Shown piece after piece: positions 59,060-64,000 of a DNA stretch of 64,000 nt; positions within the stretch are counted from its first letter, which is position 1, and each line of letters starts with the position of its first letter. The position numbers and the translations under genes were made by a program. Source of the DNA: Kitasatospora sp. NBC_00240. Lineage in GTDB: Bacteria; Actinomycetota; Actinomycetes; Streptomycetales; Streptomycetaceae. Under the pieces are notes generated by a model. It made no database searches and was not told where the DNA came from. It saw only the letters and a list, made by a program, of their open reading frames with translations. Location: assembly GCF_026342405.1 (NCBI RefSeq), contig NZ_JAPEMU010000001.1, positions 1,364,001 through 1,428,000 of the forward strand. The letters are read 5' to 3'.

Positions 59060-59821
59060 ATGGGCCAGGTCCGTCACATCAGTCTTGCCATGCTGGGCAC
59101 AGCGATTCTGCTGGCCACGGGATGCACGGAAGTACCCGAGGAGTCGTCGGACGTGGTGCCCGTCCCGGCGCCGGCCCTGTCGTCCACGCCCCCGGCGCCC
59201 GCGGCGACGAGTGCCGGCCGGTCGGGCACGCCCGGACCGACCGCGATCCCCACCATGACGATCTGGCCCTCCCGGGCCGCCCACCCGCCCGTGACACGGG
59301 AGCAGGCGGAGCAGCAGATCCGGGAGCTGGCCGAGCAGGGCGGCGACATCCCCGCCGTCGAGCGGCTGATCCCGGTGTTCCAGGACCCGGACGAGGAGGA
59401 CTACTGGTTCGTGTGGCCGAAGAGCGACGGCGCGCTCTGCTGGGGACGGCACATGTCGCTGGCCCTCTCCCGCAGCTGCTACGCGCAGGCCACCCTGCCG
59501 ACGGGCAGCGCCCCGACTCTCAGCCCCGTACTCGGCCCGGGGATCGTCACCGGCGGGCAATGGGCGACGGTGTTCCTCGCGGACCAGCAGAAGGTCGGCA
59601 CACTCACCTGCAACGGCTCGGCCCTCACCCTGACCGAGGCGGGCACCCTGCGCACCTCCACCGGGACCCGGACGTTCTACACGGTGGTAACCCCCTGGTC
59701 GGTCTCCGGCACCCTGACCGCCGAAGTCCTGCGCGACGGCGCCCCGGCCACCGACACGCTGACCCTCGGCGCGACCACCGGCGTCAAGGACGACGACCCC
59801 CGCTTCCGGCAATGCCGGTAA
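59060..59821 (+). CDS. Lipoprotein of unknown function
   Basis: A 253-residue lipoprotein: hydrophobic signal LAMLGTAILLATG with lipobox LATGC (Cys22), a Pro/Thr/Ser-rich linker (VPVPAPALSSTPPAPAATSA), then a helix (TREQAEQQIRELAEQGGDIP) and a beta-rich domain with three Cys (LCWGRHMSLALSRSCYA, LTCNGS, FRQCR). No family recognised. GGGGGAG just before the ATG. It converges on the sulfatase operon. Confidence 0.75.
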   Translation: MGQVRHISLAMLGTAILLATGCTEVPEESSDVVPVPAPALSSTPPAPAATSAGRSGTPGPTAIPTMTIWPSRAAHPPVTREQAEQQIRELAEQGGDIPAVERLIPVFQDPDEEDYWFVWPKSDGALCWGRHMSLALSRSCYAQATLPTGSAPTLSPVLGPGIVTGGQWATVFLADQQKVGTLTCNGSALTLTEAGTLRTSTGTRTFYTVVTPWSVSGTLTAEVLRDGAPATDTLTLGATTGVKDDDPRFRQCR

Positions 59822-59890
59822 CCGTTCCGACCGCACCACGGTCCGCAACGGCGCCGGCGCCGGGCCGGCGAAGCCGTTCGTGACGGCGGC

Positions 59891-59933
59891 CCTGAGGGAA
59901 CACTCGATCGTCGAGGTCCCGCGTTCCCTCGGG
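59891..59933. terminator. Nested hairpin terminator between convergent genes
   Basis: Outer stem CCTGAGGGAAC (59891-59901) with 59923-59933 (GTTCCCTCGGG), and an inner hairpin CTCGA-TCG-TCGAG (59903-59915). Confidence 0.75.
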
Positions 59934-59970
59934 GCTCACCGCCGGGGCCGGCGGCCCGCTCGGGAGGGGG

Positions 59971-62328
59971 TCATTCCCGGGCGAGCATGGCCTGCGCCTC
60001 GGTTTCGAGGTCGATGTACGGGTCGCCGCTGACATCGACGGCGACGCGGTGGAGGGTGGCGCCGGTGAATGCCCAGGGGGCCGTACCGGGGTAATGGTCG
60101 GTGACGGCTTCGCCGGAGTCGCGGCCGACGACGAGGCCTTCGCCGGCGAGGGTGAATCGGCCGGGCTGGGTCTTGATGCGGTCCTCGCCGACCTTGTGGT
60201 CGCCGTGGTAGAGGCTGAGGATGCCGGTGGCGACGCCGGGCGAGGTCTCGCCGTCCTTCTCGAAGCTCGCGGCGAGGATGAGCTTCTCGCCGGTCGGGAG
60301 CTCCTCGGTGGCGGTGATCAGCTGGTGGTCGATGCCGAGGAAGTTGTAAACGTAGTGCAGGCGGTTGTCGCGGACGAACAGGGCGTGTCCGCCGAAGCGG
60401 CCGCCGTGGGCGAACAGCACGCCCGAGGCACCGGGGCCGGGGATGTCCACGAGGGCGCCCACGGTGTAGGAGCGGTTGCGGATGTTGACCGCGACCGCCT
60501 CGGGGACTTCGGAGCCGCCGGGCCGGTAGGTGTAGCGGTTGCGGGGCGGGGTGAGCTGCGGGCGGGGGGTGGACAGGATCTCCAGCGCGGAGCGGTCGTC
60601 CAGCGGCAGCGCCTGGTTGACGCCGGCCTCGTAGAACCACAGGCCGATCAGTTCGGTGAGGCGCTGCGGTTCCTGCCCGGCGAGGTCATGGAGCTCGGAA
60701 CGGTCCTCGTCGGTGTGGTACAGCTCCCAGGTGTCCTGGCTGTAGTGACCCCAACCGCTGATCGCCGGGTGGGTGGTGACGGCCTTCCAGCCCTGGTGCC
60801 AGATGCCGCGGGTGCCGAGCATCGAGTAGAACTGCGTCGAGCGCGCGGACGGCACGGTCGGCGCGTCGAAGGAGTAGCGCATGCTGACGCCCTGCAAGGG
60901 GGTCTGGACGTGCCCGCGGACGGCCTCGGGCATCTCGACGCCGATGCAGTCCAGGACGGTGGGGACGATGTCGACGGCGTGGTGGTACTGGGTGCGGACC
61001 TCGCCCCGGGAGGCGATGCCGGCCGGCCAGGAGACGATGCACGGGTCGCAGGTGCCGCCGTTGAAGGAGTACCGCTTCCACATCTTGAACGGGGTGTTGA
61101 AGGCCATCGCCCAGCCGTTGGGGTAGTGGCCGTACGTCTCGGTGCCGCCGATCTTGTCGATCATGGCCATGTTGTCGTCGATGTCGTCGGCGACGTTGTT
61201 GAAGAACTTGTTCTCGTTGACCGAGCCGTTCGGGCCGCCCTCGCCGGACGCCCCGTTGTCGGACACCACCACGAAGATCGTGTTGTGGAGCTGGCCGATG
61301 TCCTCCAGGTAGGCCATCAGCCGGCCGACCTGGTCGTCGCAGTGCGAGAGGAATCCGGCGTAGGCCTCGGCCATCCGGGCGAACAGGCGGCGCTCGTCCG
61401 CGCTCAGCTCCGCCCAGGGGCGGGTGAAGTCCAGTGCGGGGAAGGGCTCCCCGCCCGGCCCGGTGCGGGTGTCCGGGGTGCCGATCGGGTTCAGCGGTGG
61501 CAGCTGCGTGTTCGCCGGGACCAGGCCGATCTCCTTCTGCCGGGCCAGGATCTCCTCGCGCATCGCCTCGTAGCCCGCGTCGAAGCGACCGCGGTACCGG
61601 TCGATCCACTCCTTCGGTGCCTGGTGCGGGGCGTGCGCGCAGCCGGGTGCGTAGTAGAGGAAGACCGGCCGCTCCGGGGCGACGGCCTTGACGTCGTCGA
61701 AGTACTGGATCGCCTTGTCGGTGATGTCGACGCCGAAGTGGTAGCCCTCCGCGGGAGTGGCGGACTGCTCGACGGGGTGGTTGTCGTGGACCAGGTCCGG
61801 GTACCACTGGCTGGTCTCGGCGCCGAGGAAGCCGTAGAACCGTTCGAACCCCCGGCCGAGCGGCCAGTCGCGACGGGTGGAGGCGAGGTTCATCTCGTCC
61901 TCCGGGCAGAGGTGCCACTTACCGGTGATCGCGGTGCTCCAGCCGCGCTCGACCAGGACCTCGGCGAGGGTCGCGCACTCGGGCGGGATGTGGCTGTTGG
62001 CGTTCGGGAAGCCGATCGCGGCCTCGCTGATGCACGCCATGCCGTTGGTGGTGTGGTTGCGGCCGGTCAGCAGCGCGGAGCGGGTCGGGGAGCACAGCGC
62101 GGTGGTGTGCCACTGCGAGTAGCGCAGGCCCTCCGCGGCCAGCCGGTCGATGTTGGGGGTCTCGATCGGGCCGCCGTAGCAGCTCATCGCGCCGAAGCCG
62201 ACGTCGTCCAGCACGACGTACACCACGTTCGGCGCCCCCTCGGGTGCCTTCGGCTGCTCGTAGGCCGACCAGTCCGGCACCGAGTCCCGCACGTCCAGGT
62301 TCACCACACCGCGAAACACACCTGCCAC
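59971..62328 (-). CDS. Arylsulfatase-type sulfatase
   Basis: A 785-residue type I sulfatase. The formylglycine motif is LCSPTRSALLTGRNHTTNG (Cys-x-Pro-x-Arg). Metal ligands are in VVYVVLDDVGFGAMSCYGG and VVSDNGASGEGG, and GKWHL supplies the catalytic Lys/His. The length and the segment ADERRLFARMAEAYAGFLSH match the large bacterial arylsulfatases. The C-terminal 200 residues form a jelly-roll-like extra domain (GRFGGHALFVRDNRLHYVYN). No clear signal peptide; GTG at 62328 was chosen for GGAGGG nine bases upstream. It follows its FGE gene by 118 bases. Confidence 0.9.
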   Translation of the reverse strand: MAGVFRGVVNLDVRDSVPDWSAYEQPKAPEGAPNVVYVVLDDVGFGAMSCYGGPIETPNIDRLAAEGLRYSQWHTTALCSPTRSALLTGRNHTTNGMACISEAAIGFPNANSHIPPECATLAEVLVERGWSTAITGKWHLCPEDEMNLASTRRDWPLGRGFERFYGFLGAETSQWYPDLVHDNHPVEQSATPAEGYHFGVDITDKAIQYFDDVKAVAPERPVFLYYAPGCAHAPHQAPKEWIDRYRGRFDAGYEAMREEILARQKEIGLVPANTQLPPLNPIGTPDTRTGPGGEPFPALDFTRPWAELSADERRLFARMAEAYAGFLSHCDDQVGRLMAYLEDIGQLHNTIFVVVSDNGASGEGGPNGSVNENKFFNNVADDIDDNMAMIDKIGGTETYGHYPNGWAMAFNTPFKMWKRYSFNGGTCDPCIVSWPAGIASRGEVRTQYHHAVDIVPTVLDCIGVEMPEAVRGHVQTPLQGVSMRYSFDAPTVPSARSTQFYSMLGTRGIWHQGWKAVTTHPAISGWGHYSQDTWELYHTDEDRSELHDLAGQEPQRLTELIGLWFYEAGVNQALPLDDRSALEILSTPRPQLTPPRNRYTYRPGGSEVPEAVAVNIRNRSYTVGALVDIPGPGASGVLFAHGGRFGGHALFVRDNRLHYVYNFLGIDHQLITATEELPTGEKLILAASFEKDGETSPGVATGILSLYHGDHKVGEDRIKTQPGRFTLAGEGLVVGRDSGEAVTDHYPGTAPWAFTGATLHRVAVDVSGDPYIDLETEAQAMLARE

Positions 62329-62446
62329 CGCACACCGCCCTCCACAACGGGCCCGTGCCACCGGGACGGGCCAGGCCACCAACCCCCCATGCTCACGGTG
62401 CGGCCGGCCCGATGCCGTCCGGGCGGGCCGTTCGGGTGAGCGGGCG

Positions 62447-63412
62447 TCAGCGGATCACACAGCGGAACCCGAGGTGGCAGGTCGCGGTGTCCTCGCTCTG
62501 TCCCTGCCGGGCCGCGGGCCGGTAGCGCAGGCAGTAGTTCGGCGCGCACAGGTGCGAACCGCCCTTGATCACCCGCCGCGGGAACCGCTCGGCGGACGCG
62601 CTGCCGTCGGTGCCTTCCGCGGGTGGTGCGTCGACCCGGGGGTTGCGCGGCGCGCAGCAGGCGGCGGGCGCGGGGTCGGGATGGCGGGTGGTGTAGTGGT
62701 CGGTGGTCCATTCCCAGACGTTGCCGGCCATGTCGTACAGGCCGTAGCCGTTGGGCGGGTAGCAGCCGACCGGCGTGGTGCCGGCGGCGGGGGCGGTCTT
62801 CCCCGCGGGCAGGTACTCCCACGGGAAGCGGCCGTGCCAGGTGTTCGCCATCCGGCGGCCCCGGGGCGTGAATTCGTCGCCCCAGGGGAAGACGGCGGCG
62901 GCGAGACCGCCCCGGGCGGCGAACTCCCACTCCGCCTCGGTCGGCAGGTCCTTGCCGGCCCAGTGCGCGTAGGCGCGGGCGTCCTCGTGGGCGATCTGGG
63001 TGACCGGATGGCGTTCGCGCCCGTTCAGGGTGCTGCCCGTGCCGTGCGGGTGGTGCCAGGACGCCCCCGGGAGGTAGCTCCACCAACGGCGCCAGTCGTC
63101 CAGGTCGACGGGGCCGGGGGTCGTCCGGAAGACCAGCGCCCCGGGGACGAGGTCGGCCGGATCCGCGCCCGGGTAGTCGGCCGGATCGAGCGGACGCTCC
63201 GCCAGGGTGACGTAGCCGGTCGCCTTCACGAACCGGCGGAACGCGGCCACCGTGACCGGGTGCTCGTCCATCCAGAAGCCGTCCACCGCCACCGGGTGCA
63301 CCGGCCGCTCCTCCGGGTAGAAGCTCTCCGAGCCCATCAGGAAGGAACCGCCCGGGACCCGCACCATCCCCCGGGCCGGCGCGGCGGACGGGCGCTGTTC
63401 AGTCGTCGTCAT
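62447..63412 (-). CDS. Formylglycine-generating enzyme (SUMF1/EgtB-fold)
   Basis: A 321-residue FGE. Family segments are VPGGSFLMGSESFYPEERPV, HPVTQIAHEDARAYAHWAGK, LPTEAEWEFAARGG, GNVWEWTTDHY, and the copper-binding cysteine pair in KGGSHLCAPNYCLRYRPAAR. The enzyme oxidises the sulfatase Cys to formylglycine. Immediately upstream of the sulfatase on the same strand, so the two form an activation pair. Confidence 0.95.
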   Translation of the reverse strand: MTTTEQRPSAAPARGMVRVPGGSFLMGSESFYPEERPVHPVAVDGFWMDEHPVTVAAFRRFVKATGYVTLAERPLDPADYPGADPADLVPGALVFRTTPGPVDLDDWRRWWSYLPGASWHHPHGTGSTLNGRERHPVTQIAHEDARAYAHWAGKDLPTEAEWEFAARGGLAAAVFPWGDEFTPRGRRMANTWHGRFPWEYLPAGKTAPAAGTTPVGCYPPNGYGLYDMAGNVWEWTTDHYTTRHPDPAPAACCAPRNPRVDAPPAEGTDGSASAERFPRRVIKGGSHLCAPNYCLRYRPAARQGQSEDTATCHLGFRCVIR

Positions 63413-63660
63413 GACACCGACCGTGCACCGCCCGCACCCCGGGCCGCCCCTCCGACACGCCGGTGACCGCTCCCGCTGCCACCGGGGGCGACCGACCCGC
63501 CGCAGCGCCCACGCCGGGTCGGGTGGGGTGGGGCCGCGCGCGCCTTCCCCGTCCGGTGGGGCCCCGGGTGGGGGCCGACGTCCGCCAGACCGGGAGGGCC
63601 TCGTGCGGGGCGGCGGGGGTGAGGGCTCCCCCGCCTGTGGTCGGGGTGTCGGGCGGACGG

Positions 63661-64000
63661 TCAGCGGCGCTGGGGGGTTCGGGTCCTGGCGCCCGGCGAG
63701 GCCGGCAGCCCCGGCCGGGTGGCCTCGGCCGGCGCCGCGGGGTGCCGGGTGCGGCCCGGCAGGGCGAGGGCTCCCGCGGCGCCCAGGAGGCAGATACCGG
63801 CCGCGGTGAGGCAGGCGACGTGGAAGCCGTGCATGAAGGACTCCTGCACGGCGCTCAGCAGGTCCTGCCCGGCCGGGCCCGGGGTGGTGCGGGCGGTGCC
63901 GAGCGCGGCGGCGACCGATCCCTGGGCGGCGCCGGCCGCCTGCGGGGGCAGGGCCGCGAAGGACGTCCCTGCCAGGTGGGTGGCGTAGAGGGAGGTGAAG
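63661..64000 (-). CDS. 3' end of a DHA2-type MFS drug exporter
   Basis: The frame reaches the window edge and ends at 63661. The visible 112 residues contain a periplasmic or membrane loop (FAALPPQAAGAAQGSVAAAL, QDLLSAVQESFMHGFHVACL), a last transmembrane helix (TAAGICLLGAAGALALPGR) and a basic Pro-rich tail. This arrangement (loop ending SFMHGFHVA then the final helix) is that of EmrB/QacA 14-helix exporters. The region 63413-63660 between it and FGE shows nothing else. Confidence 0.75.
   Translation of the reverse strand, partial: FTSLYATHLAGTSFAALPPQAAGAAQGSVAAALGTARTTPGPAGQDLLSAVQESFMHGFHVACLTAAGICLLGAAGALALPGRTRHPAAPAEATRPGLPASPGARTRTPQRR

Noticed and set aside
60049..62439. 796-codon plus-strand frame opposite the sulfatase
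   Set aside because: Antisense shadow of a sulfatase with all catalytic motifs.

Overview
The window is high-GC DNA (third codon positions almost all G or C) with actinomycete family content: MbtH, LAL-type LuxR regulators with a LuxR C-terminal helix-turn-helix, a SpoIIE-type phosphatase with PAS/GAF sensors, many secreted ricin-lectin glycosidases, SAV_915-like proteins and divergent regulator/target pairs. It reads as a Streptomyces or Kitasatospora chromosome. At least seven truncated or frameshifted remnants of otherwise widespread genes (SpoIIE, GH20, acyl-CoA dehydrogenase, GyrB-like, ArgS N-domain, KdpD, a beta-helix protein) sit between intact genes, which fits an accessory or arm region. 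Which arm, and whether this is subtelomeric, cannot be told from the window.

Layout. 1-3310: the end of what looks like a non-ribosomal peptide or amino-acid-derived metabolite operon (aminotransferase, acetoacetate-decarboxylase-like protein, MbtH, alpha/beta hydrolase) followed by a DPM1-like glycosyltransferase. 3572-12147: a TfoX-N protein, then a secreted carbohydrate-active block (Ig-like/CBM protein, GH43 beta-1,3-galactanase-like enzyme, a broken GH20-CBM32, GH27 alpha-galactosidase), suggesting arabinogalactan or galactan use. 12299-15637: cold-shock protein with a structured leader, DEAD-box helicase and a CBS protein, several closed by strong hairpin terminators. 15766-21645: a tandem pair of very similar large LuxR regulators with matching upstream elements. 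21723-32887: lipoprotein, His-rich methyltransferase, XRE-cupin regulator divergent from a thioredoxin-reductase-like enzyme, Acg-type nitroreductase, a cysteine-less bacilliredoxin, a MarR/DoxX divergent pair and several gene fragments. 33079-42358: SpoIIE phosphatase, VOC protein, universal stress protein, SAV_915-like pair, and a probable copper pair (YcnI-like protein and a Met/His-rich lipoprotein). 42486-54825: a third LuxR regulator and a series of divergent regulator/enzyme pairs (TetR/serine hydrolase, AraC-GlxA/cupin, LysR/SDR, HxlR/DoxX). 55111-58739: a minus-strand run of membrane and small proteins that I consider the best candidate for an undescribed system: a TIR-like membrane protein, a DUF4328 protein, a RipA/SLATT-like membrane protein and a RyR-like small protein, the last three joined by 4-base stop/start overlaps. 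59060-64000: lipoprotein, then a sulfatase with its formylglycine-generating enzyme, and the 3' end of a DHA2-type MFS exporter.

How the genes work together. The repeated design is a regulator transcribed away from its presumed target with palindromic repeats in the gap (31461-31612, 47472-47577, 52176-52278, 54342-54447, 25075-25230). Sulfatase and FGE form an obvious enzyme/activator pair. The two DoxX modules use different regulator families (MarR, HxlR) for similar small membrane proteins, suggesting parallel quinone, thiol or redox-stress responses. All assignments are from reading sequence and family knowledge; no database search was run.
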